NCBI GenBank assembly: GCA_003255065.1
Contig: QAOA01004753.1
Coordinates: 579,321-643,320, forward strand
Source of the DNA: Cercis canadensis
Taxonomy: Eukaryota > Streptophyta > Magnoliopsida > Fabales > Fabaceae
Direction: 5' to 3'
Length of the DNA stretch: 64,000 nucleotides
In this document: positions 11,322 to 23,112 of the stretch, in pieces
Position numbering within the stretch: the first letter of the stretch is position 1
Layout of the letters: the number at the start of each line of letters is the position of its first letter
Program-made: the position numbers and the translations under genes
The notes under the pieces: generated by a model
What the model saw: the letters and a program-made list of their open reading frames with translations, nothing else
Database searches by the model: none
Told to the model about the DNA's origin: nothing

Positions 11322-12865
11322 ATATTTTTTTTGGCTAAATAGCATTACTCATTATAAGCAAAAAAAAAAAAAAATGCTTGGATTTTAAGTATCTAAGGTT
11401 TTATCTATCCTTGATCTTGTGTACTTTGATGGTTCATATGATTGCTTTAGATTGAGCTTAAAAATGAAGAGATTTGTATAGCAGTCACAAATTAAATTCT
11501 TAGAATTCCATTGCTGAATAAGCTTACAAGCCAGAGAGAGGCTCTGCTTTTGTTATATATAAAGAGAGCATTCAGAATCCTAGGGTTTTAATAGCTCTCG
11601 CCTTATTAGAAATAAAATTTGTGATATTGATATCACACCATCAATATATATACAAAGTTTGAGTGCCTATAGGAAGTAATCAAGATAAACGAGTCACTAT
11701 TCAAATAGAGATGACCATGTGGACTTTGAAGGATAGCTATAAGCCTGTTTGGCCTAACACTAATAATAAAACTACCTCACCGCCACTATTTCTAACCTAC
11801 AGTTGGCATGCCCTTTTCTTTTGTCTCTCATCCCTAACCTCTCAAATCCTTGCCATGTCCTGTGAAGCTTAACTCTGGAAGCCTTTAATGTAGAAATCAA
11901 TTACTTCTTTTTGAAAAGAAAAATCTGTTATAATTGTATTATTTCAAGAGAAATGCTAGCAGTAGCGAATGTCATATTACTTCATACTAACTGAGATATT
12001 ATTATTTCTATCCAAATTTAATTTAAGTGGATCAAATTAAAGTTAGATATTGTCATCTGTGTATGCAATAAGGTAATACAATAATTATAAGGAAAAAATA
12101 TATTTTACCCTTTTAACTTAAGGTCATGTGCGATTTAATTGCATCACAAGCCATTTTGGGGTTATTTAGTAGTTAATGACATCACGTGCTGTGCACATAA
12201 CAAATTCCATATTTCGACAGCCGTCTTGAATAAGATTTTTTTCATATATTTTGATAGTTAATGGAGATTTTCTATAACTTTTTAAACATTTGGAGTAAAC
12301 TACCATGACCTTGAGTTGAATGGGTAAATTAAACTTTTCTCTAATTATTAATATGTAAGTACCATTACTCTCTTTTTTTTTTTGGAAGCTAAGTGTCATT
12401 TTTGAGAAACCTAGAAGAGATGAGTGTAATTTACTCAAATCCCGCCGCCCCCTTCCCAACCAAGCGATAGTGATGGGTTAGGGAGGTGAATATTTTGGAT
12501 ACTTTTCATCACGTCTTAGGGCTTAAACCTCTATCCATCATGTACCAATTTTTTTTCTCCAAAATAGGCATGATTAAATTATTAATTTTTTTTTCTGTGA
12601 GGCCATCAAAATTAGACGTGATTTCCATAAACTGACCACTTAAGCTAATAGTCATATCTACCAAGAAAATCATATTTGATAAATATATGAATAGAAAATT
12701 ATTTCTGAAGCATTCAATTGCAAGAAAATTATTATTAAAATTTACTTGTATATATATATATATTTGGCCTCCAAGTAACTTTCAACATACTAATTACATG
12801 AAATATACATGTCCCCAAAAAGGAAAAAAAAACAAAGATAATAACATGACCATCCTCAATACATA
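11322..12865. other. intergenic, LTR-like debris possible
   Basis: No gene recognised. Around 11520-11610 a stretch with a TATATATAAAGAGAG box and AATCCTAGGGTTTT looks like part of an LTR or an old promoter, but no ends are visible. The minus-strand frame 12166-12459 shows no known domain. Confidence 0.4.
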
Positions 12866-13507
12866 TTAACCTCCAATATTTGAACTTCTTGAATAGGTGA
12901 GGCCGTTGATGAAGGCCAAAGTATTACTAGTCATCCTTGCAACTTTTATAACACTCATTTCTATTCTATTCTTCACCTTTGGGCTTACCTTTTGTTCATT
13001 AAACCCTTCCATACAGGTATCTTCATCAGTGAGAGCAGCACTTACCCACGTTTGAATATTGCTAATTTGAAAGTCTCTGTCTTTCCCACCTAAGAGCTCC
13101 ATGGAATGGAAAGATTGTCGTAGCTCGTAGACAGCATCCTTGAAGTTGTCAACGCAATCCTTCACAACTGCTACTTCTGTGCGTGTTAATTTGCTCTGCT
13201 TCAGCACCTTGGACATGGTAAAATACGCATGGCGAGTCGCGTTCAATGACAATGAGAGGGAGACTTTGCAGAGTTTTATATTGTCATTTTTAATTCTTGA
13301 GGCAAAAGGGTAAAGGGTGGTACGGCATAATACTGGGAATCTGGTGGTATTGCAAGCCTTTTGGATGTAGGTTTTGTAAACTGGATTAGAACTGGTGGTG
13401 GTTTTGGATTTGGTGCATCCAAAAGTGGAGCTGAGATTTGAGATGAAGAGAATTGTGATTAGGGTTATAAGGATGTGGTAATATAAAGTTGAACTTGGAT
13501 GATTCAT
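12866..13507 (-). CDS. PMEI-like protein 2
   Basis: Intronless 213-residue secreted PMEI-family protein. Signal peptide at about 8-30 (LITLITILFISNLSSTFG), then the N-terminal hairpin with Cys52 and Cys61, an extra cysteine at 80 (the usual free fifth cysteine), Cys118 and Cys165. The signature TWVSAALTDEDTCMEGF spans about 153-169. All features of a working inhibitor are present and the length is normal. A short tail after the last helix (YSRSSNIGG) is longer than in its neighbours. It is closest to PMEI-like 3, sharing the fifth cysteine and the KLC motif before helix 2. The start is the first ATG, about 60 bases below a TATA box. Confidence 0.9.
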   Translation of the reverse strand: MNHPSSTLYYHILITLITILFISNLSSTFGCTKSKTTTSSNPVYKTYIQKACNTTRFPVLCRTTLYPFASRIKNDNIKLCKVSLSLSLNATRHAYFTMSKVLKQSKLTRTEVAVVKDCVDNFKDAVYELRQSFHSMELLGGKDRDFQISNIQTWVSAALTDEDTCMEGFNEQKVSPKVKNRIEMSVIKVARMTSNTLAFINGLTYSRSSNIGG

Positions 13508-13566
13508 GGCTGTGATGTTGTCTCTATATTAATTTCGTGATGGGAGTGTAAGGATCTCAAGTTCTC

Positions 13567-13575
13567 AATTTATAG
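13567..13575 (-). promoter_or_regulatory. TATA box of PMEI-like 2
   Basis: CTATAAATT on the minus strand about 60 bases upstream of the ATG at 13507, the expected distance for a plant gene with a short leader. Confidence 0.6.
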
Positions 13576-14894
13576 AAAGTTGGCTAGCGATCCAGTGCTA
13601 AGGGTGAGGGATTTGTTTAGTTTTTAGTTTGAAATTTTATGTGGCTATATTAAAAAGAAAAAAAAAATAAAGTCAGCTTGATATTCAGAAGACTCTCCCC
13701 TGGATAAATTGGACCGGGGTAAAGAAAATTTAGCTGAGAACTGGAATATCATGAATAGAAGACTGGCCATTTTGGAAGTGACTCTAGAGAAGACAAATTT
13801 AATTTCCAAGTTGGTGAGCTTGACCACTCTCTAAGCATATAAAATATTGACAAGTGAAGAATCTTTCATTCAACAAGGTTTTGCAGCTTATCTTCAAATT
13901 TTATTTTTATATCTATTAGAGAATTAATATTATCAAATTGGAAAAAAAAATTCAAAATTTTTTTGAATTTTATAAACTACTATCTTAGTATTTATATAGT
14001 TTAGTGGTACTGAAATTACTCTCAAGACTTGTAAGTTTTGTATTTAAATCTAAAATTATAATCAAAGTACCAAAAAAAAATTGATCTTGACTCCATCAAA
14101 ATATAAGAAAGAGTAAGCTATATCTAACAACTGAATGACATTTGCAAATATTCTCCACTGAAATCTTCATCTATAATTAAAAAAAAAAAAAAAGTTGAAG
14201 ATATATTCTAATTTCTAAACTTTGTGATTCCTTTTTTCACAATTGTTTGATCTTGGCTATTACAAGACATTCTAACAGTTATCACGTTGGAGCTTTGCTT
14301 TCATGAATGTCGGTAGGTCACCTCCATCCCTATATCACTAACAACTAATGGCCAAAAAGAAGTTAACAACTAGATTAAAATACTCATTGAAAATTAATAG
14401 ACTAGAGATATTAAGCCGGTGACCTATACATATACTAGTTTACTTTTTAAGTCTCATTCCCAAGCTGAAAATGATGGCCTTTGGAAAATCCTAAGATGTC
14501 ATGGTAGTAAAGTTCTGTGGAAAAAATTGTACATTAGGAAGGTATTAGCATATCCCTCTGAATCCAAATATTTGATCCTTATTATGTATTAGACATAGCA
14601 TAATTGAGCCTTGACATATATAACAAAAATAAAAAGCAAATACAATTTATGGAACATGCTCTTAATTATAAGGTTGGTTTTCTCACTCTTTCCTCTGATT
14701 CAAATCTCCTTAATTACAAATGCAGTAACTATTTATCTATTGGTAAAAATAAAAAACTAAAGAAATAAACAAATACATAACAAAAACACTTCTAAACATG
14801 GATTCATATGGTTTGAGATTGTTGGAAGTGTGGGTTAATTTCACTCAATCCTTAGCCACATTTTGAAAAATCTGTGATAAAGGTTTTATTGAAG
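13576..14894. other. intergenic, no gene seen
   Basis: AT-rich, with several poly-A runs. The short frame at 13645-13827 has no recognisable domain. Confidence 0.5.
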
Positions 14895-15175
14895 TGTGAA
14901 AAGTGTAGTATGCATAAGAGTAAATTCCTATTTTCGTCCTTGGGGTCATTTCCAATTTGGTTGCTATTACATTGTTCTCAATTTGGTCGCAATCAAATTC
15001 ATTTTCTTTCAATGTGGGCCATCCATCAACCTATAGATGTGAAAACTGTAGTATGCATAAGAGTAAATTCCTATTTCCATCCTTGGGGTCATTTCTAATT
15101 TGGTCACTATTACATTGTTCCCAATTTGGTTCCTATCAAATTCATTTTTTTTTTTTCAATGTGCTCGGAAACATG
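14895..15175. repeat. 143-bp tandem duplication
   Basis: Two copies with a period of 143 bases (TGTGAAAAGTG at 14895 and TGTGAAAACTG at 15038), each holding the segment around CTTGGGGTCATTTC and the AATTTGGT repeats. The unit covers the left arm of the foldback element that follows. The overlapping plus-strand open frames are accidental. Confidence 0.8.
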
Positions 15176-15430
15176 AAAAGTCTCAGCTTGGGTTTAAATT
15201 CTGTTTGGCCCCATTTTGTTCTACAAACATACCACATCATACTCTAGGGTGCCACATAGAAGGATAATGATACATGTCAACAACTCCATTTAAGTATACT
15301 AATATCACATTAATAGAAGGGTCACATTAGAAAAAAAATTGAAATTGATACGGACCAAATTTAAAACAGCAATTTAACAAGGACCAAATTGAAAATGACC
15401 CCATTTGTGGGGGACCAAAGTAAGAGTTTA
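14921..15430. mobile_element. Foldback MITE with duplicated left arm
   Basis: The left arm starts TAAATTCCTATTTTCGTCC and contains GGGGTCATTTCCAATTTGGT. The right arm (about 15345-15430) is its inverted counterpart, with ACCAAATTGAAAATGACCCC and an end at AAGAGTTTA. The left arm is present twice because of the 143-bp tandem duplication. Non-coding. The superfamily is not clear because no target duplication could be fixed. Confidence 0.6.
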
Positions 15431-16431
15431 GTCTTAATTAAAAGAAGAGATCTATATGACTTCCATCCTATCTTTGTCATTGTTTCTCACTATATAACTG
15501 GATTTATCTTTTAAGTTAGAGACATCTCATCTTTTTTTTTTTTTTTTTTGTAACTCGATAATCTTGATCTAACACCATTTAGATGGAGCTAAATTTATCA
15601 AATTTGGGATAAATCATCTTTACTCTAAGAGTCTCGCTATCAAAGTACCTACAATTATATTTTTGTGTAGAGAATCACTTACAGAATTCTCTTTTTTTTT
15701 TCATTTAAATGAATAGACAAATCCTCAAAATTTGACCAAATACCAAAATTTTCCTCAATGTCTTCCACTAAAAGAATGGGATTCCTTCTTGTCACTTTCC
15801 TTTTCTCTAGTTTTTGTTTTTTCCTAGGAAATGTGAATAGTTCACTATCAATTGTAAATGCATTCAATGTCTGATAATGACTCAAGCCATAATCATTAAA
15901 GTTGTTTTGTATTTTGGTCTGAAATGTTCATAGTGTTAACTTTTATTTATTTATTTATTTATTTATTTTACTTTTACTTTTGACTACAAACTCATGTTAA
16001 AATATAAAACTTAGAAACTTTGATGACGATCTTAGTACCATCAAACTAACCAAAGGTAATCTTGAACAAAATTTCTTTCATACAACAGATATATAGGGCA
16101 TCCACAGCTGAATAGTCCATAGGAAAATGACCGTGTAGCTGGGATGCTAAAACATGCAATTCAGAGAAAAGAAACCAAGCAATCTATAAGAAACTGATGC
16201 AAAATGCTAAGGGGGACTTTCCTATTGGTTGAAAATTTTAGTTCTATGTTCCGGAACTCCGAGATTCACATCTCATTAGAAACATATGAGATGGAAGGGA
16301 AAAAAAAAAGGAAGAAAGGAAACACAGCGCAATAGTTTCAAGCCCATTTTAATTACATCTCACACTGCACATATACCTGTTCCCAATATGAAAGAAAACC
16401 ATAGAAAAATAGAAGTCTGATTTGGCTTTTG
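15431..16431. other. intergenic, 3' flank of PMEI-like 3
   Basis: No gene recognised. A (TTTA)n tract lies at about 15941-15968 and poly-T near 15531-15549. The minus-strand frame 15679-15885 has no recognisable domain. Confidence 0.5.
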
Positions 16432-17199
16432 TCAGTACGAGAGATTGTTAATGAAATACAAAGCATTGCTAGTCATCCTTTCCGCATTCAAAATTTTCTT
16501 CCTTATTTGGTCCCTCACCGTGCCATCCAAATTCTGCTCATCAAACCCATCTGAGCATGTGCTATAATCAGTTATAGCAGCACTCACCCAAGTCTTGATG
16601 TTGCTCAACTGAAACTCTTTGTCGGTACCGTCTAAATACTCCATAGCTTTCAGAGACTGCAGCAACTCCTCAATGGAGTCCTTCGCATTGTCGAGACAAT
16701 CTTGAACAACTGAAAATTCTGTTCCAGTCAAATTATTGTTGTACGATAGCTTTGTTATGGTGGAAGATGCGCTGTAAGCTGCTTTTAATGCGAGGGTGAG
16801 GGAGATGTTGCAGAGTTTAAAATTATCTCCTTCAATTTTTGAAGCGTAGGGAGATAAAGAGCTGTAGCATATTGATGGGTATGTAGTGGAATTGCAGGAG
16901 TATTTTATGTAGGTTACGAAGGTTTGGTTGTGAGGGATAGTGGTATTTTCCTTGGTTTTCGTGGAATTGGAAGGAATGATGATGGAGGAATTGGAAGGAA
17001 TGGTGGTGGAATTGGAAGGAATAGTGGTGGAATTGGAAGAAATGACGGTGGAGGAATTGGAAGGAGTGATGGTGTAATTGGAAGGAATGGTGGTATTGCA
17101 TGCTGATGCTGCCTTGATGTTAGAAATGCATAGAAGAGTGAAGATGAGAATTGTAAGAACTTGGTATGAAGATGGGCTTGATAATTTGTTGGCTTCCAT
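16432..17199 (-). CDS. PMEI-like protein 3 with an N-glycosylation-rich linker
   Basis: Intronless 255-residue secreted PMEI-family protein. Signal peptide at about 10-32. It is longer than its neighbours because residues 35-93 form a Ser/Thr/Asn-rich linker built from imperfect repeats of IPSNSTT, with nine Asn-X-Ser/Thr sequons spaced 6 to 8 residues apart. The PMEI domain follows: Cys102 and Cys111 in the N-terminal hairpin, Cys130 (free fifth cysteine), Cys168 and Cys215, with the signature TWVSAAITDYSTCSDGF at about 203-219. The domain looks intact. An additional cysteine (34) lies just after the signal peptide. I infer that the linker would be heavily N-glycosylated and could hold the inhibitor away from, or in, the wall. 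The start is the first ATG of the frame. Confidence 0.9.
   Translation of the reverse strand: MEANKLSSPSSYQVLTILIFTLLCISNIKAASACNTTIPSNYTITPSNSSTVISSNSTTIPSNSTTIPSNSSIIIPSNSTKTKENTTIPHNQTFVTYIKYSCNSTTYPSICYSSLSPYASKIEGDNFKLCNISLTLALKAAYSASSTITKLSYNNNLTGTEFSVVQDCLDNAKDSIEELLQSLKAMEYLDGTDKEFQLSNIKTWVSAAITDYSTCSDGFDEQNLDGTVRDQIRKKILNAERMTSNALYFINNLSY
16921..17097 (-). repeat. In-frame minisatellite coding for the sequon tract
   Basis: Imperfect direct repeats of about 21 to 24 bases within PMEI-like 3 (plus strand GGAATTGGAAGGAATGRTGGT and variants). The reading frame is kept throughout. On the plus strand the same repeat gives an accidental Gly/Arg/Asn-rich open frame. Confidence 0.85.
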
Positions 17200-17266
17200 A
17201 TCTTGATCTCTCTCACTCTCTTTTCTCTTCTATTTGTGAATGTGATGTGAATACTTTCAAATTGAC

Positions 17267-17275
17267 ATTTTATAG
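17267..17275 (-). promoter_or_regulatory. TATA box of PMEI-like 3
   Basis: CCTATAAAAT on the minus strand about 70 bases above the ATG at 17199, matching the element in front of PMEI-like 1. Confidence 0.6.
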
Positions 17276-20200
17276 GCAACTCTCAGGTGGTGTTTTGTAT
17301 CCGTCAATAATTTAAGTTGCAAATAACAAAAGTAACAAGTTTTTTTTTTAATACAAAAGTAAAAAGATTTGATACAATACACACATGGAGATTTTCAGTT
17401 ACGGATTAGTAACATCTGTCCGCAAATGGAATACGCAAATATTTTGTGTTCTTTTTCCATGATTAGCTTATAAACTATTATCCATTAAGAAGAAACCTTT
17501 TGTTTCTAGAATAGTGTCATGTTCACTGAATTTTCTTTTTTTTTTTTTAATGTAATTGTGCTGTTTACAACTTGCTCATGTGTATTATATCCCCCTAAGT
17601 TCATTTCTATATGCAAATTTGAGGATTAGTTTAAGTGAATTGTGAGTAATACATCAGCTGCTTTTACATTCACCTATGAAGTTGGGGAGATTGTTAGTTA
17701 TAGGGTAAGGTGAGATCACTCCATTTTAAGATCAGAGTATGTCATGTGTCTCAGCGAGAACTTACATTATTATTATTATATGCTATTATTTTTTAGCATA
17801 CTATAACGGATATTTGCATAAATTTTTAATGCAGTATATTTTATCTCCAAAATAAATTGATTAAATTTACTCAACAGTTAATAGACACAATTAGTTAAAT
17901 TGATCAATTATTTTAAAAAAAAATTACAAATAAAATAAATCTTTCTCTGCAAGTCATACCTCATTTAATCATATGTCTAGCCTTTAGTTGTGAGATTTAT
18001 TCCTCAAAATTCGTATTTCCTCTATATATTATACTTAGTAGTGAATGTTAATATAATATATATAAGTCAAAGCTGAAGATATAGCTAATTGTGTTCTTTC
18101 TTGTGGTCATTCAAAAGATTATTCACTGTAATTTGTAGATAATGACTTGGTCATGCCATGTTCTTAAAAAAAAAAAAAAAAAAGGAAAAACCATGTGAAG
18201 GTGNAAAAAAAAAAAAGGAATATCCATGTGAAGGTGACTTGTTGACTTTCTAATCAAAATGATTGAAGCCTTTGTGTGCAGAGATCAACCAAGAAAACCA
18301 TTGTGTGTAGAGAAAGTGATCCCCATCAAAACAATATTTGGAATTAAAAGGAGAAGTTATATTAATTTACATTGACCAATGATATTGCCTTGTGAATCAA
18401 GCTATCATGTTTTGTTTTTTCCTTTACTTATTGTAGTATCTTTTGCACGTTGTGCATCCATTTTAGGTATTTTTTTTGTCTTGGTGCATAAGAATTACCT
18501 ATGTCTATGTGAAGCTCACTTCCATTAGCAAGTACCATTATTGTTCAATCCTTATCCCAATTAAATGAAAGATGATTAATTAATCTTTTTAAATCATAAT
18601 TAGTTATAAGGTACTACATAAGCATGTAGACCATAATGGCCTATATATGGCATTGATTTGTTTTTGCTTTTTCTTCTCAAGAAGAATATAGCACTTTGAA
18701 AAATATGCTAGCCATAATAGCCTAGAGATTTTTATTTTGTAACATTAGTGGCCTAGAGACTTTGTTTCGCTGTCAACAGCAAAATAATTAAAAAAAAAAA
18801 TTCAAACAATAGAATATGCTCTAATTATTTTAATTATTTTTTTCTTTCTTTTCTGAACATGAATTTTTAATTTTTCTCCAAGTAAGAAAGTCAAATTTTG
18901 ATATTTATAAAAAATAATAAGAAAGAAATTAAACAAATAAGAAAAATTCTGATATATGCTTATGGCGTTGATTTCTAGCCGGCATCTGACTAGGACAGGT
19001 AAGCGGGCCTATGATAAACCATGTGGCTATCCTACGCATTCATGACACGTGTCAAGTTCATTGTAATCTGACAGTTAAAAGTCAATAAAACCTCGATGAA
19101 CGTGCGAGCACTTCACATGCGGAGCATTAACAGCCTATGTCATTGCGTGAAACGCTGCAGGAGGAATGGCGGTGTTTGTGGTCACCAATGTGGAGAAGAG
19201 TGTTAATGTTGTGAGTTTCTATCTCACGTAAGAATTTAATGATGTTCAAGCATAACGAAATTTTTATTTTTATATTATCAAGAAGATCTTAAAAAATTGA
19301 TTTATTTAATATAAATTATATTCTTAAATTATTGATAAAATTTAAGTTTAAAAGGTTAAAAAAAGTATTAATCTTTTAATTTATTTTTAATATATTTTCT
19401 TTTTTTCTTTTTCTTTTTTGTCATGAATGTAGATCTTTTAAAGAGAATTGTATACTTTAGAGAGTAAAGTTTTAGAAAAATAAAGTATGATAAAAAAAAA
19501 ATATAAGATTTTTTTTGTTACATGACGGTATAAAAATTTAAAGTTTCAACTTCTTATAAATTATATAAACCTTTCATCACTTGATTACATTTAGTAGTTT
19601 TTTACTATTAAAGTTATCATAAAGTTTATACACTTGAATTAAAATTTACAAATTTTTCAAAATAAGTCAATAATTCGCTCATTAATAACTCTTTGATTGT
19701 ACTATCACTTTAAACGATGCTATAATCATTGTAGATCCACTTAAAATTTTTCTAGACAACTCAAATGTAACATTACCCTATAAATGTAAGATTTGATCAG
19801 AATTTATTGGCAGGCTATATTTTCTCCACTTTCTTTCAATCTTTCAGGACATGAGCATTGTCTTCTTCATTTTTAACATTAAACGGGAAATCTCTTATAA
19901 ACTATTCAAAAGTTTCACTTCTAATGTACAAGTCATACATAGATTTAAAAACACGACTTAAATGTTTTTGTTTTTTTGGTTTTGATAATAAGGACCAACT
20001 TTTATATATAGAGACTAAGTTTCTCTTCAGTCAATCTTAAGAGTGCATCTCTACATTTGTATTTAGAAGAAAAATTCTCTTGAATGCTAGCCAAATGATT
20101 TTTCTTTGAGCGAGCTATGTTCACAATCTTTCAATGAAAACTACATTGGATGAATGGAAAAAATGATATTTATGGAATAGACAAAAAAAATGCATGACTT

Positions 20201-21371
20201 TTGATTTTTTGTTTTCAAATGAGCAAAACGAAAACTTTTATACTTTAATGAGAAAAAATTGTACAAAAAATATGATTTTTGCCTTATTGACGAATGAAGA
20301 AAGCTAATGATCCTTTTATTTCAAAAATGATGCACATAGGTTGAAGTGATGTGCAAATGCATATGACTTACTTTGAAACAACAATTAAAAAAAAAAAAAA
20401 AAAAAGCAAGACTTCAACCTCTTTTTGCTTATTCGAAAAATGAAAGGGTAAAAACATAAATGAAAAAATGAAAAAAAAAAAATGACACTCGATTTATTTC
20501 AAAAATAAACGAGGCACCGGACCTCTTATTTGAACGCAAGGAAAAAAAAAATAGAGATAACAGAAGACATGCTTCTCCATTGTCTTATAAATGGACCAGC
20601 CTTAAGCTTATGATTGCTAACCTAATAGTCAAGGTCTAACTTGTAAAGACGAGTATCTACCGTCAAATTACATGCATAATTTGACGATGGGTGCCAATAT
20701 CCTTACAACCAATGAAGCAGGCCAAACTCTTTGGATTGACTTCAATTTAATTTCTAGACAATGAGAACGTGCATCTTGCGGCTGTAGCCACAACACTTGG
20801 TTGTCTAAATTATTTTCTTTAATTCACACTTAAACGACTTATGACTGAATTGTGCATAGTTTGTTGGAATACCTGCTTTCGGCATTGCATCATTTTATTC
20901 CATGGACAGTTGTGCTAGAATATACATATATACTTCTTGTATGAACAAATACGGTACATAACTGTTTAGGTTACTATTTTTGTGTTTCACAAGAATTGTG
21001 TTAGTTGCATTGTGAAAGGTTTGAAAGGACAAGATGGCATTGTAAAAGGTTTGAAAGGACAAGATGACATTTTTAATTTCATTATTGTACGGTATTTAGC
21101 AGCAAGCGTTAAATGGTGGAAAACATGGCCTCCAATCCGGTATAATGAACCTTAAGATGTGCAGCTAATGAAGACTTCCAGTTACTTGGGGATGCAATGT
21201 CAACGTCCTTTTTCAATGGCATAAAGAGAACAATAGTCAACTCCTCTTGGTTCATGAACAAATCAACTTCAGTTGACAATAGAAAATGGAATAAAGAAAT
21301 ATATGAAGATATGAATGTGGACGTTTTAAAGTGAGGGGTGCATTTCTTTAAGATAGTTTCGGAGAGATTTA
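17276..21371. other. 4-kb intergenic stretch with an assembly join
   Basis: No gene recognised on either strand. Very AT-rich with many homopolymers. An undetermined base at 18204 separates two copies of poly-A plus CCATGTGAAGGTG (18191-18203 and 18224-18236), which looks like an unmerged assembly overlap. The open frame 19858-20040 has no domain. Confidence 0.5.
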
Positions 21372-21842
21372 GGGTTTGTTTGAGAGTTAAAATTGAGGAA
21401 AAATGAAAAGAAAGAAAATGAGTAAATGTGTCAATCTCTTTATTTGAGAATTCAAGATTAAAAAAGAGAAGAAAATCAATTGATAACCTCGAACTTTCAC
21501 ATTTCTTGTTTGCCTTCACTTTTTATGTTCTCCCAATTTGACAGATTTAGAGAAAAAAGATAAATAGTTTATTATTATACCTTTATTTATTTCTTCAGAT
21601 TCTTTTTTAAATACTATTTAGATAACATTATTAAATCTTATATTAAATATATTTATATTATAAATAAATGATAAATTTGTAAAATTATAAATTTTTATTT
21701 ATTCCTTTTTTTTCTCTCATTTTATTCATTTTAATCATCCAAACAAGGGAGAAAAAAATTCCTTTACTTCTTTCCTTTCATTTCCCTCCCTTTCCTCGTG
21801 TATCCTTCCCCTTCATTTCCCCTTCTACTACCAAACAAATCC
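21372..21842. mobile_element. PIF/Harbinger (Tourist-like) MITE, complete
   Basis: 471 bases with ends GGGTTTGTTTGAGAG and CTACCAAACAAATCC as imperfect inverted repeats, flanked on both sides by TTA, the usual 3-bp target of PIF/Harbinger elements. Non-coding. The worn element at 7058-7494 is a related copy. The minus-strand frame 21109-21519 crosses its edge and is not a gene. Confidence 0.8.
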
Positions 21843-22272
21843 TTAGTATTAGTGTGCTAAAACTGGCCTAAGAATACCTCAACTTTAGAGAATCTTAATC
21901 CATGTCACTTGCTGGTCATGATTGGGTTGACTCAATAATTGCCGAACATGATAAGAATAAGGTGAGGGCTAAGCTACCACGCCCTTTTGAGGGTGGTAGC
22001 ACTACATCCCCTTTCAGTTGTGTGGGTTCGGGTGGGATTTATAACATGATTTTGGTGTCATTGCAAATAATTCAAAAAACTAGGTTACCTAATATATGTT
22101 AAAACACAGAATTCCTTATAAAATGTAATAATGACATGATATAAGAAAACATATCAAAAATTAAACTTAAAAAAGTTGTTTCCTTGCACGTTTTCTTATA
22201 TTGTGTCGTTCTTGCATTTTATAAGAAACTGTGTGTTTTGACACATACTGTGTGACTGAATTTCTTATAGTG
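21843..22272. mobile_element. Possible CACTA-like terminus with internal foldback
   Basis: The sequence up to 22272 ends GAATTTCTTATAGTG, the reverse complement of CACTATAAGAAATTC, like a CACTA terminus. Inside, about 22098-22242, AACACAGAATTCCTTATAAAATG pairs with CATTTTATAAGAAACTGTGTGTT. The left end was not found, so 21843 is only the edge of the neighbouring MITE. The short frame 21902-22102 resembles no protein I know. Confidence 0.4.
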
Positions 22273-22335
22273 TATGTATGTATGTGTGTGTATTGAAATA
22301 TAGATTGTCAAAAAAATTGAGATGCATTTAATATT

Positions 22336-22832
22336 GGTTTAAATGTACTATAGGTCCCTATAGTTTAGACGAATTTTGAATCAGGTCTTTATAATTTTTT
22401 TTTTCCTCTTTTAGGGTCCTTATAGTTTGAAATTTTTTTAATTTGATCATTGTCATCATTTCCAGTTATAACTCTGTCAGTTTAATGCTCATATGACAAA
22501 TGACTTGTCTATCTGACAATAAAAGAAGCTGATGTGACGCCAAAATAGCACAAAAATTGTCACCTCATCATCTTTACCAACTTCAAACTTCAAGAGGAAA
22601 GATGATGAAGTGACAATTTTTGTGTCATTTTGGCACCACGTTAACTTCTTTTATTGACACATAGACAAGTTGTTTGCAATGCGAGCACTAAACTGACAGA
22701 GTTATAACTGAGAGTGATGGTAGGGACCCAATTAAAAAAAATTAAACTATAAGGACCCCAAAAGAAAAAAAAAATTATAGGGACTTAATTCAAATTTATC
22801 TAAACTATAGGGACCTGCAATATATTAAAACC
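22336..22832. mobile_element. Foldback MITE, 8-9 bp target duplication
   Basis: A 497-base palindrome whose ends read GGTTTAAATGTACTATAGG and, inverted, GGTTTTAATATATTGCAGG, with long pairing arms (TAGGTCCCTATAGTTTAGA near both ends, GTTATAACTCTGTCAGTTTA further in). Flanks TTTAATATT and CTTAATATT match in 8 of 9 positions. This fits a hAT-like (8 bp) or Mutator-like (9 bp) element. Non-coding. Confidence 0.75.
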
Positions 22833-22859
22833 CTTAATATTTCATGAATATTATAATGA

Positions 22860-23112
22860 GTAAAGTATATTTTTCATCCTTGAATTATTTTTTAAATATT
22901 ACTTTAGTCTTTAATTTATTTTTGATGTCATTTTAGTACTCGAATAATCACTCTGCCTATCAAATTAGTCATTTATAAGCATCAAAAGTGATCATTAAAG
23001 GATTGATTTAATTGGCAAACAAAGTAATTATTTGAGAATTAAAGAGACACTAAAAATAAATTAAGAATTAAAATGACATTTAAAAAATAATTTAAGGACG
23101 AAAAATGTACAA
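22860..23112. mobile_element. Short foldback MITE, family A, copy 1
   Basis: About 250 bases with inverted ends (AAAGTATATTTTTCATCCTT and its worn complement) and internal AATAATCACTCTGCC and TAATTATTTGAGAATTAAAG motifs. Two relatives lie at 25578-25833 and 26938-27160. Non-coding. Confidence 0.7.

Noticed and set aside
14874-15247. Two overlapping plus-strand frames with repeated peptide segments
   Set aside because: They follow the 143-bp tandem duplication within a foldback element and have no domain.
16924-17106. Plus-strand open frame rich in Gly, Ile, Arg and Asn (GGIGRN repeats)
   Set aside because: It is the antisense of the sequon-coding minisatellite in PMEI-like 3; the repeat alone keeps it open.
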